Shown in pieces: positions 34,496-46,027 of a stretch of 64,000 nt of DNA. Source of the stretch: Strigamia acuminata (lineage: Eukaryota; Arthropoda; Chilopoda; Geophilomorpha; Linotaeniidae); assembly GCA_949358305.1 (NCBI GenBank), contig OX442316.1:16864001-16928000 (forward strand). Direction: 5' to 3'. The notes beneath the pieces are model-generated. The model had not been told where the DNA came from. It saw nothing but the letters and a program-made list of their open reading frames with translations, and searched no databases. The first letter of the stretch is position 1. Every line of letters starts with the position of its first letter. A program made the translations under genes and the position numbers.

Positions 34496-35094
34496 ATTTA
34501 CCAAGTGGCATAAAAATCCATTGAGATTCAATGACATCAATCTTGACTCGGTCTCCGTCTTACCCTTACAACAGTATTAAAAGATAGACCAGGCAAATAA
34601 TAGATAAACTTAAAACAGCTAAACTGAAGGGAAGTTTTTTTTGTCCACGACTGTACGTATATTTTTTTTTTCTAAGTCTCGACTTTTTTTATTTGTTTTG
34701 ATTTTTTTCCACCAAAAAAAGTCGGTGTACTCCATGGCATACCTGAGGTGTCGGCAGCGTCCTACATTCCGATTTATATATCTATATTAAATTTATCACT
34801 TATCAGTCGGGTTAAAAGTGTAAAATGTGAATTATTCGACCTCGATGTGACTTTACAACGTAAAGGAACGAGGAAAGGAAATATTACAAAGTTTAATTGC
34901 ATCTTATGGATGGAATTATTCCATTTACTTTTCTCTGATACAATTCATAGCTGCGTTTAATCGACGGGAAAATCTAATCTCTACTTTCCAAACAAATTCG
35001 GGCACTAGTTTACATACAACATCTGCGTGACGTCACCAAGCATCTTAAATCACAACTTATGCTAATTACACATTCAAAATTTGCCATTGTTGAA

Positions 35095-35360
35095 AATGTG
35101 CTGTATTTTTGTTACAATTACAATCTTGTAAACATGTTTCTGTATGTTGTTGTACATTGAAAAAAACCTTGTATTTTGGAAATATTGTTGCAAATTTGTT
35201 GTAAATGTGTTTTATTTTGGTTATAATGTTGTAAATGTTGTATTTTGGGATATAATGTTGTAAATATGTTGTATTTTGGGTATAATGTTGTAAATATGTT
35301 GTATTTTGGGTATAATGTGGTAAATATGGTGTTTTTGGTTTTTATGTTGCAAATGTTGTA
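35095..35360. repeat. Tandem repeat, about 30-bp unit
   Basis: Copies of a unit made of TATAATGTTGTAAATATGTT followed by GTATTTTGGG. The best copies are at 35220-35340, with decayed copies on the left. It stays open in one frame (YNVVNMLYFG repeats) only because the unit length is a multiple of three. Confidence 0.85.
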
Positions 35361-35989
35361 TTTACCAATTGCAATGACAAAACAAAATAAAAACCAAACT
35401 ATAATTACCTCTGTTTGGATGCATCAAATGTTGCATTTGTCAAACATTAAAAATCAGTCCAGCAGAACATGCCAAGTTCGCTAAGGTGAATTGCAGCAAG
35501 AAAAAAACTAATAACAAACCAAAGAATAAAAAATAAGAAAAAAAAACTGTTTCCTGGACAATCCCAAAATGAAGACTTAAACAAAAATGCTGCATTTGGC
35601 AACACCTAAAACCCACATTAGAATTAAAACAGAAAATTCCAACCAATGAGAAAGTGAGGTGTGAAGATAAAGAATACATCTGCAGACAATAGAAATAAAT
35701 ACTGATATGGAACCGAAACCTTTTCTAACACAACACGTGGACTCCATAACCTTGAGTCCTCACATTTAATTATCATTTTTCCATTTAACCGCTCACAATG
35801 GCTTTTTTCGAGACCCTTAACACACAACTCTAACCCTTATATTACTTCCTACTTTCAATCCAAAACACAAAATAACAATAAAAACACTTTAATTCCACAT
35901 TTCCACTACGAAAAATTCACAAATTCGTCACAAATTGTCACAAAATTGACTTGGATCGAGCGAACACGGCGGCCATAACTCACAATAAT

Positions 35990-36016
35990 CACGTGACGAT
36001 GGCCCATCGACACGTG
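35990..36016. promoter_or_regulatory. Pair of CACGTG E-boxes
   Basis: Two CACGTG sites, at 35990-35995 and 36011-36016, are 15 bp apart. The first lies in TCACGTGAC, which is the extended form preferred by MITF/TFE and USF-type bHLH-zip factors. This could belong to the distal COBL promoter. The function is inferred from motif only. Confidence 0.35.
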
Positions 36017-38224
36017 ATCGCAATGTTGTAAACCATTGGCTGAAACCAAACGACCCAAAATCTCCATACGAAGAAATGTCGCCATTTTCGAGGGTTAAAA
36101 ATGCGATTTCACAGCTCGTCCTCGCTGGTTTTTTATTTTTACAATTTAAATTCTCTCGTTTGATACCTATCTAAATAACACTTCTTTTTCTCACCAAACA
36201 CACATGTTTCGCAGCTGTGCGATAATACAAACTTATTAAATGAAATATAATTTCTCCCAACTGCACATGTGAGAATTAAAACTCAGAAAAAAAAAATAAA
36301 TTCCGATTTTTCACTTCCAACTAATCGAAACAAAAACCCAAAATTTTATCTCTGTATGCAAACAAAAAATAGAGATGAAAAATTGCGCATTGAAAACGCC
36401 AATCAAACCACCTGTGGACGAGGAAGTGAATCCTGGGGTGAACGAGGCCTATCGCTTCAAACAAATATATTAATTCCATATTTTTGCATTTGTAATTAAT
36501 TAGTCAATTAAAAACTTCAAATCAGATTAAAATCTGGAAATAGTTCATTTACAATTCCAATTTTCACTCGCCGCAACGGCGGCCATTTTTATTTTATTTT
36601 ATTTTATATCGAAGCGTTTTTAATTGATTAATTTTTATGTTAGAAAAACAAGATAGTTGGCCTGAATAAACAAAATTGCGGCTGAAATAGGCTCGTTTAT
36701 CAGGTGATTAAAATTCCAATTTAGAAAATAAAATTTAATAAAAATGGCCATTTAGTTCCGCCAGATGGCGTGTTTAGGCCTAACGGATAATTGCACTAAC
36801 CTTAGTCTTTTAAACATGATTTCTTCTTGATTTTTTCGCGAGAATTAAATTAAATATTTCATCGAGACTTCAGGTGGCACGAATCTCGCCGACGAATGAA
36901 ACCATTCTGAAAATAAAAAATAAAAAATAAAAATAAATAAAACATGACATTTTTATTAAATATTCGCACAAATCAAAGCCTTGAATACGATACAGGCCTG
37001 GCTCAAAACAAACGTTTAAGTGATCTAGTAATACGAGTGTCTACAGGAAGTAAGAGTAATTACTGAAGGCCGCTTGAGTGAAGTAACAAACTAGTTTTTT
37101 GCTTCGTATCGGTCTATGGACATTCAATTTGCTTTTAAATAAAACTACAACGGATTAAATATAATCCGGTGTATAATTTTTTTTTGAAAAATAAAATTAC
37201 ATAAGAACATTTATCATGAATTACGACGGCTATGGTACATTGGTATGCCAACGAAGATATTTGAAAATAACTTTGGTTGTCTCGGCTCGATTGTGATTGG
37301 CCAGAGAGCAAATTTCGGCCAATCGTATCATCGGATCTTCCATCCATGTTAAAACCAAGCGGTTTTGACGGGACAAACATTGACACGGCCTTGGGAAAGG
37401 ACGAGCAAATGTTGACCCAATATCAATGCAAATATCGCAATTAAACTAATTAATTACATCACAAGGTCAATTACCAATTGACTCAATATTTTTTAGAACA
37501 TTGACCCGTATTTTTTTTTTTAATTCAGTTAATTTATTCAAAAAATTAAAAAAAATAAAAATAAAATAAAAATTTATTTTAAATTTTAAATATTTTTCCT
37601 TATGAATTTATGTTCTTTTTAATTTTCAGTGGAATATTTTATAGTGTTTTCTTCCATTGTGATGAGCACACACACGCGAGAAATATTTTTAATCTACAAA
37701 ATGCATAAAGGAACTGGAAATGGAACGAACCGACAGCGCTCAATCAAACTGCGCCGGCAATTACCAAATTCGCACAATTCAATTTCCACCAGAATTTTGT
37801 ATGTGGGAAATTTAGTTAAATTAAATTTACCTCGTATTCAAAGGGTTTAAAGTGCCACTCTGTTCCCACAAAGCCGTTTGTGTCCCAAATGGTCCGTTTT
37901 TTTAATTCTTGTTTATCGTGACGATAAAATCTTCGCTGTCGCTTTCCGTATCACTCGACGCGGGTTAAATACGTGCACTCACACTTATGTACTCTTCCAA
38001 GTGCATAGAACACTCGCGACGTTCGGTTCGAAACGTTTGTTGCGTGGTTTGCACTTTGAGATCCAAACTTTGCAAACCTACCCACCTGTGTAAACTCTGC
38101 ACCAATTAAATTCGCCCGATGGATGACTCGCCAGGTGGCGACGGAGTTTTAAACCAATCATCGAACGGGATTTATCGCCATCTGTTGTTGATTTTGCAAG
38201 GTTTAAAAAAAAAAAGCTTGTAAG

Positions 38225-41200
38225 ATGGCGGTGAACGTGGTAAAAAATAGACCGAAGCCGACGAGAAAGAAAAAATTAAATGAGGAATTTAAATTAGGAA
38301 AAAGTAATGGAAATAAGGATTTTCGGCAAGATGTTTGCGTTAAAACTAATAAATTACGCGGTGTGGTTGTTGTATGTCTAGGTAATGAGTATTTTCGCAC
38401 CATGTGTTATTTTATTTATTTTTATTTTTATTTTTATTATTTTTATTTCAGGAATATTTTTCGGACTTTGTCACAGTCGTTACGTGGCCACTTTGTTCGA
38501 ATCGAGTCGTCATTTTTCACATCTGTCGACGATGGAACGTGAAATGAGCTTCCGCACAGAAATGGTGACGAAATAATTAATTAAATTAATGGATTTGATT
38601 AATTTTATTGAATTTTGTTGAATTTTATTGCATTTTTGCAGGGATTTTATTACTATTTTTATAAGACGTTAATCAACAGTCCGAATTTTTACACCGGATT
38701 GAATTTGATAACGAGAAACAACGTGACGGAATATCCAGACACAATAAACGCGTTGGAGAGGTTTAATGTTTATCCGGAAGTGAGAAATTTGAGTTTTTGA
38801 AAATTTGAGTTTTGGTTTATTTTTCTTGTTTCAGGTTTTAATGTCGGCCGCGTATAAAACGTACATTGCAGTCACGAATTATTTTGGTGTGCGAAATAAA
38901 GAATGCTGGTTTATAAATAGAGGTGATTTGCCGCCGATTGAAAGCTGCGAAGGTAAACAAAAGGGAAAAAGAGAGAAATTAATTATTTTCTTTTAATTAA
39001 TTATTTTTTGTTTTGTTTATTAATTAGGGTTAGGCGATGCTGCGTACTTTTATGTTAATGTTGTGTGGGTGTTCAGTGGTCTTACTGCGTCAGTTTTGTT
39101 TTTTTACGCCACTTTTTTGAGGTAATTTCGAAGGATGGTTTTGAGAAATTGTAAAAATTGTCAATTTTTGTTTATTTTTGTGCAGTAAAAGTATACTCGG
39201 AGGCATAATAAGTGTGTTGTGTTTTTTTTACAATCATGGAGAAGTAAGAATTGTTTAATTTTTGTGTATTTTTTAATTTTATTAATTTTTTTTTATTTTT
39301 TAAAAAATTTCTTTTAGTGTACTAGGGTTCAGTGGACTCCCCCTTTGCGAGAAAGTTTTGGTTATCCAGTGTTTCTCGTGCAGATGTTGCTGGTTTCAAA
39401 AATATTGTATGACAAATCGGGTTTTTGTGATTTTCAAGGTAGAAAATTCGTTTTTTTTTTAATTTTTTGCAGGCAAAATAACGGTACAACGATTAAATAT
39501 GCTCAAATAAGTTTAAGTACGTCATTTTTCATCATATTTTGGCAGGTACGATTACAATTTTTGTTTAAAACAAACAATTTTTTAATTTTTTATTTCGCGA
39601 TTTTGTTGTAGTTGGCGCCATTTGCATTGACGACTCAACTACTCGCCATTTTTGGTTTATACTTAATGTCGGCCGTCGACGTTAGAACTATGAAAAAATA
39701 TTTGTTTTCGTTAGCGGTAAATCAGTCAAAAGACGTGAAATAAATGATTCAAATGTTTTTATTTTAGGTTGGTGTTTTGCTCAGTTTTATTTTCCTTTTT
39801 TGCAATCGTTTATTGATGACGTCGACTTTGGTCGCTGCAATACCAGCAGCCTATGTGTGTAGGAAATAAACACATTACTATTAATTAAACAATTATTAAT
39901 AATATTTATAACAGGTCGTCGTTTACTTGGAAGGTGTCATTAAACGATTGAAACATTGTTTGCTCATTTTGGTAGTATATATTTTTATATTTTTCGATTT
40001 TGATTTAATTTAATTTAATAAATATCCTTTTTTTGTTAATAGACAGTACAAATCATTCTTTTCATCACCCTAGCGTTGATTGTTATAAAATCGCTCTCAT
40101 TTGGCAATCAAGATGTAAAATTAAAATTGTTTAAAAAAAAATTATTACCGGTATCATTTGTTATTATTATTATTATTTATAGGCTCATATTTGGAATCTT
40201 TTGCGTGCCAAATTCACGAATTTTAGCGATTTTCATACGTCGTTGTATATTTGCGCTCCCGAATTCGATTTTTTACAATTTCAAGTATTGACGGAATTTA
40301 TCCAGGTTTTTATAAAATTATACATTTGGTCAATTTTTTAGTCGGTCTGGGATTTAACCACCACATTACTACTTCCGTCAGCCATCTTTACAACCATTGT
40401 TGTCATCGGACAAGTATGGAATTAAATTTTCAAATAAAAAAAAAAATAACATTAATAAAATAAAATCATTTTTTTTCAAAAAGATAATTCATAGAGAATA
40501 CCGGACACGAAGCATTCCACGAAAACCAAGTCATAATAACTGCGAAGATTGCGAAATTTTGTACAATATCGTGCAATTATGCGCATTTGCCGTAATGGCG
40601 GCGTTGATCATGAGGCTAAAACTATTCCTGACACCACATTTATGCATTCTTTCATCCCTTTTAACCCATAAAAAGGTGCCATTAATTAAAAAACAACAAA
40701 CAATTCGAAAATTAGACCATTTTTCTTCCAGTTCTTCCATCTAAACAGTTTTAAAAAGGTCCATTCGGCGATTATCGTTGGATTAATGGCGCTTATGAGT
40801 GTCCAAGGCATTCGCAACATAAAATGGGAATTAGAAATCGTCGGCGAATATAGCAATGCCCCGATGGAAGATTTATTTCTATGGGTCAATGAAAATACTC
40901 ATCCAAACGCATCGTTTGCTGGACCCATGTCCGTAATGGCCAATTTGATGTTGTCGACCAACCGACCGGTCGTTAATCATCCGCATTACGAAGATAGAAA
41001 ACTTAGGTTGAGTTTTAACGATTTTAGACTTTAAAAATGATGATCATAATAATTTGTATTTGTGTTAGGGAGCGGACGAAACAGGTTTACACGCTTTTTA
41101 GTCGTAAACCGTTGGATCAAGTGCATAAAACACTCGGGTCTCTGAAGGTTAATTATGCAATTTTAGACGACCAATGGTGTTATCGAGGCAGTCGGTAAAT

Positions 41201-41414
41201 GGATTAATAATTTAATTGATTTATTTTATGTATTTTGACTTTATTTTTGGTTTTTTGAAGGAGTGGGTGTTCGATGTTGGATGTTTGGGATCGGGAAGAC
41301 GAGAAAAATGTCGGACATGTTCCCGTGTGCGATCAAATACGAACGGATCCGGCGCCTTTTAATATTGTTTTTAAAAATGACGTGTATCTCGTTGTAGAAA
41401 TAACCAAAGAATAG
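38225..41414 (+). CDS. DPY19-family protein C-mannosyltransferase
   Basis: About 15 small exons. The gene starts [17 protein letters not shown] at 38225 and ends EITKE and TAG at 41412-41414. The enzyme transfers mannose from dolichyl-phosphate-mannose to tryptophan in WxxW motifs (thrombospondin repeats, type I cytokine receptors) in the ER membrane. The N-terminus is cytosolic and basic, then one helix leads to the luminal block [16 protein letters not shown] and [19 protein letters not shown]. This is the DPY19 signature and carries the catalytic-loop Glu. Many hydrophobic helices follow (about 39050-40700). The soluble C-terminal domain has [24 protein letters not shown] and GCSMLDVWD, as in DPY19L1/L3/L4. 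I cannot decide which vertebrate paralogue is closest. The start codon is embedded in AAGATGGCGG, a YY1-like motif. Confidence 0.93.
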
Positions 41415-42131
41415 CATAATGGATGTTTTTATTTGTATTTGAATTTTTATGTTTTTTATAATAAAAATTTGGTAAAAACTGTTTATATGTATATAGTGAA
41501 TTTTTTATTTTCAAATGTCGGGGTCGCCATGGTTATATAATGGTGTAATGTTGAAACCAAAAAATCCATTTCCGGTTTCAGTTACCTGGTTGGAACTCTG
41601 AACTCATCGCGCCTTAAATCGTTGCTATCAAGTATTTTTTTTCTTTCTAAATCATGGCTCAATCACGGACGTGATTTATTGCTATTTTTATTGCTATAGT
41701 TGAATTTATGAATTTGTTTTTATAGGTTTTGGACGAAGTTCTCTGTTTTGTTATGTTTTCCGTGTCATGTCGACGAATACAAAGAAACTTGGTGTTCCCG
41801 CGCAAATCGTAAGCGATAGTTCGGCGCACTTGGCGAAATTAAAATTCAATTTGAACAAATTGATAATAGAAGAATGTTCATTTAAATAACCGAAAAGAAA
41901 ATTTACCGGTAATGGAAAAAAAAAAATCGAACACCCCGGGTGTTTCCGGATACCACGTTTTGTGGGGAATTCACCTTTTAGTGCTACCCGAGCATGCCAC
42001 ATTGAAACTCTCGATATGCCTCAAATGACATCAATTACTGTTCGATAGTAATTTAAATATATAAAACCAAGTTATATTTTTCAAATATATATTTTTAAAA
42101 GCAAATTTGGTTTAAATTTTGTACAAACAAA
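41415..42131. other. Intergenic region between the DPY19 gene and ASCC2
   Basis: 717 bp between two plus-strand genes. A poly(A) signal-like AATAAAA occurs about 45 bp after the DPY19 stop. The rest should hold the ASCC2 promoter. No coding sequence is recognised. Confidence 0.6.
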
Positions 42132-45100
42132 ATGGCGTGTAACTTTTTATCCGAAGAAGAATATGAAGACTTTCTATTAGTAAGAAATGCTAAGATTGAA
42201 TTTCAGTTTCGCTTTAATTTAAATTTAATATGTTAAATTAAATATTAATCGAGTAGTTTTTTATGACAGAGCTTTGACGAGGAACCGTTGGACCGATTAA
42301 CTAAGGAAATACTTAAAAATGGTGTTAAGAAATCCGTCCCAGCTTTGGTATTGAAATTGTCGACGCTAAAAAATGTGTTAAAGAACTGATAAAATTATTT
42401 ATAATTGTAATTAGCATCAAGGCTGGGTGGAAGAAGTTGTTTTCATCAATTACACACCGCCCGAAAACAGCGGAAACGGCGACGTTGGTTCGACTGAGAA
42501 TTTGTCCGTTGCTAATGAAGAGTGGATGGATAAAATGAAGTTCCTTAAAGACGATTTAGATTGGTTGTTACAGTTACCTCATCACAGGTACAACGATCAT
42601 CGAATGTGAATTTTTTCTTAGTTTTTTGGGTGTTTTTTGGAGTTTTTTTCGATTTTTTCGAATTTTCTTCGAATTTTACGAATTTATTTTGGACTTTTAA
42701 TTTGTTTTTGTTATTTTTATTTCAGATTTTGGTCTCAAGCGGTTTATGATCACGAACTGCGGCAATGTTTGAGTTGTTTTTTGAGTCATTGTCCACGTTA
42801 TTTCGATCCACCTAATCCCATCATGACTAACGACATGAAGAAAATGTTAGAGGATGTTTCTCGTGGTGTTTTTTTCGTTCATTTAAGGATGGCCACGTAT
42901 AAGGAAAATAAGGTGCAAAATAAATGTTACAAAATTAAAAAGAAAATTAAAAAAATTAATATTATTTCTATTTTTTTTTATACAGTCATGCCACATAACT
43001 CCTACCGTGTTTGGAGAAATCATTTACGAGAATTTCTTATTCGACATTCCGAAGTTAATGGATTTATGCGTTATTTATTCCAAAGGAAATTGCGTCTTAT
43101 TGCAGAAAATTATCGAAAATATTTTTAAATATCAACCGAAATATTACGACGATTTGGCCAACGTTGTTCCATCGATTGAACAAGTTCGAAACGCAATTAA
43201 ATAACAAATTAAACTAAATTAAATTCCGAAACACTCCTTTAAGGCTCTAAACAACGTTAAAGCGACGATCGGATTACACGAATCGCACATCGATCTACAA
43301 GTGATAAACGGAGATTTCCCAAACCGTTTGAGTGAAATTCCGTGGGTCCAGCTACAAGACGTCATCTTATTCCTCACCGATATCTGCGCCACTGTAAGCG
43401 CCTTCTTAGAAGTGTATCATTTGGCGTCGTCGGTGTTCAACGAACATGATTTCACGAGCTTGTAAGAACGAAAATTACAAATAATTCCTGAATTCCTTAA
43501 TTTTCTAACTCTTTTTGAATATAATTCGCAGTTTGGCATCTTATTACGACTTGTTGATCCCTTTAATACAGAAAGAACTGAAGCTGCGCATGAAAGATGA
43601 AAATTTAGCGCCGGAAATCCGTTCCGTGAAAACGCGCATTAATTTAATTAAAAGTTGTTCCGTCAAGATTATTCGGACAATTATTACCGTTATTTATATA
43701 GAACCGATTCTTGACTCCGGGTAAACGTGAAAATTGAATTAATATCGTTTAATTTATATTTAATTTGATTTTATAGCGATAGAGACATGAAAGCGGAATG
43801 CGTCGACAATTTTTTGGATTTCATGATCGCCCGCTTGTCTGATCCGAGGTTGCCTTTGAAAATTGCGTTTTCGGCGCCGAAATTAACGGATTTTATTCAG
43901 TTTTATGGCAGATTACGTGAGGGAGTATCCGCTGGAAGACGATTTGGACATGATAGCTCAAACGCAGACGTTCTAGTATCCTTTGTTGCAAGTTTTTCGA
44001 CCGATATTTGAATATTTGAAGCCGTAACGGAATTTTCAGCGACCAAATGAAAGTGGATTACTTGTTACAAGGCTTGAGGTTGTTGGAAACGGCCAAGAAG
44101 AAAATTGAATCGTCGGTGGCGAAAGACGAGGATTATTCCGGGTTTTTGGTCCAGGAAAGCGAAGCGGAGGAAGTGAACGGGCTGTTCGGCGAAGGCGCTT
44201 GCGCGTCGCAGGCGGTCGAGGGGGTCGAATTGGAGAGTTTGATTTCTCAGGTTAAAGATCTATTGCCGGACCTCGGCGACGGTTTTGTCGACGCTTGTCT
44301 CGAGTATTATAACTACGCCGTCGAAGACGTCGTCCATTATTTACTCGAGGATTCGCTTCCGCCGCCGCTCAAGAAACTCGATCGCAAAATGGCGTTGTAA
44401 TTTATACATAAATTGTCGTCGAATGTGTGTGGGATTTATTGGAAATTGATTTAATTTTAGGAAGGAAAAAAAGCAGAAAAATGCGCCGACGGAAAAATTT
44501 TCGTCACTTTTGTCCGATAGAAGGAATGTGTTCGATCACGATGAATTCGACGTGTTTAATCGGTGCGACGTCGACACGAGTCGAATTCATAAAGGAAAAC
44601 GGTACGAAATGTGAATTTTTGAAGTTAAACTTCTTTAGCTACGGTAGTGATTCCGAACGAGATGTTACTCGAGATTTCACGAGATGTGTCACACGAAATA
44701 TCACTAACGTGGTTACTGTTTAGGCAAAAAATGAGCTGTTTTTGGTCGAAATTGGCTGTTTTTGGTCACAAATTGGCTGTTTTTGGTCAAAAATCGGCTG
44801 TTTTTGGTCAAAAATCGGCTGTTTTTGGTCAAAAATCGGCTGTTTTTTTGGTCAAAAATTGGCTGTTTTTGGACAAAAATTGGCTGTTTTTTTGGTCAAA
44901 AATTGGCTGTTTTTGGACAAAAATTGGCTGTTTTTGGACAAAAATTGGCTGTTTTTGGACAAAAATTGGCTGTTTTTGGACAAAAATTGGCTGTTTTTGG
45001 ACAAAAATTGGCTGTTTTTGGTCAAAAATTGGCTGTTTTTGGTCAAAAATCGGCTGTTTTTGGTCAAAAATCGGCTGTTTTTGGTCAAAAATCGGCTGTT

Positions 45101-45925
45101 TTTGGTCAAAAATCGGCTGTTTTTGGTCAAAAATCGGCTGTTTTTGGTCAAACTGTTAAATTCTGTTTTGTTTTTGGTCAAACTGTTAAATTTTGTTTTG
45201 TTTTTTATTTGTTTAGGGAGAACATTAAGTCGGAGAAACGGGTTTTGGACGATAAAACTCACTTAAACGAGATGAAAGATTGGTACAAGAAGTATCAAAA
45301 CGTCGTTGAAATCGTCGACGTGGTCGACGACGATATGTACAACGACGACTACGACGATACGTACGACACGAACGATGTCGGCGCTTTGGTGGAACACGAC
45401 CGCACACCGGACGAATTGTTAATGCGAAGGTTATTCACAAAATATTGATAATTTAATTTTTAAAAATTCAGAAATCGATCTTTAATTTTAGGCCTTTTAC
45501 TACGCCGCGAGTTTTGCGCACTTCGGAATACCGGGAAAGAAGCGAAAGCGAAAGCGAGGAAGAGGAAGAAATTAGCCCGAAAGTTAACAACGTGAATAAA
45601 GATAATAATAATTTTGTGGAAAATCCCGAGGATGTGCGGAAACGTAACGCCGAACGTTGGGCCAACAAACAGCGGCTAAGAGGCCAAGTCGGGTCCAAGA
45701 CGTATAATCCGAACGCGAATAAATCAAAGGACGTTAAAGGTTGATCATCTCATAATTTTGTTTACATTTTCGTTTATTTTGATTTGTTTCGTAGGGAATG
45801 CGAAGGGTCACGGTCAAAGCGATGACGTGAAGAGAAATCGGGCATTTAAGGAACGTAGAGGAGGGGATCATGGGAGAAGACATTTTGCAGACCGGAAGCG
45901 GTCGGGAGGAATGATTCCTTCGTAG
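42132..45925 (+). CDS. ASCC2: Activating signal cointegrator 1 complex subunit 2
   Basis: The gene starts MACNFLSEEEYEDF at 42132 and ends KRSGGMIPS and TAG at 45923-45925. ASCC2 recruits the ASCC helicase complex (ASCC3, ALKBH3) to K63-ubiquitin marks during alkylation repair, and works in ribosome-collision rescue. The N-terminal half matches the ASCC3-binding fold (FWSQAVYDHELRQCLSCFL, CPRYFDPPNP). The CUE ubiquitin-binding domain is clear at 44230-44400: LESLISQVKDLLPDLGDGF, then ACLEYYNYAVEDVVHYLLED. Later exons give RRNVFDHDEFDVF, then DDYDDTYDTNDVGAL, then a charged tail, in the same order as human ASCC2. A 0.6-kb intron (about 44604-45217) is filled by a minisatellite. The stop codon lies 102 bp from the stop codon of the convergent GALNT gene. 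Confidence 0.95.
44728..45195. repeat. Minisatellite in an ASCC2 intron, 21-bp unit
   Basis: About twenty tandem copies of a 21-bp unit made of GGCTGTTTTTGGTCAAAAA plus two variable bases (TT or TC), with a few copies carrying GGACAAAAA or extra T residues. The unit is divisible by three and lacks stops in several frames on both strands, so it creates spurious open frames of 130-230 codons. It is bounded by proper ASCC2 splice sites. Confidence 0.95.
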
Positions 45926-46027
45926 TTTGTGTTGGGAGTTTGAAATGACTTTTTTTTTCAATTTTTTCAATTGGTTTTATAGTCATTTGTACAAAAATAA
46001 AGTTTGGATTTGGATTTGAGTTGGTTT

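Larger units (their letters stand above)
29982..38224. other. 8.2-kb interval without recognisable coding genes
   Basis: It lies upstream of COBL (minus) and upstream of the DPY19 gene (plus). A splice acceptor (TTGTTGCAG) sits just before the COBL start codon, so untranslated COBL exons and its promoter probably lie in this interval. I see no conserved protein on either strand. Recognisable contents are two minisatellites, a palindromic element at 34422-34495, an inverted repeat at 32462-32590 and a pair of CACGTG sites at 35990-36016. Small open frames here (for example 30285-30479 or 37135-37386) look random. Confidence 0.6.

Noticed and set aside
44728-45195. Regular repeats that could suggest a CRISPR-like array
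   Set aside because: The units are contiguous with no unique spacers, and the context is a eukaryotic intron.
44647-45448. Long open frames of 136-228 codons on both strands
   Set aside because: They come from the 21-bp minisatellite in an ASCC2 intron, whose unit is a multiple of three without stops. Proper splice sites bound it on both sides.
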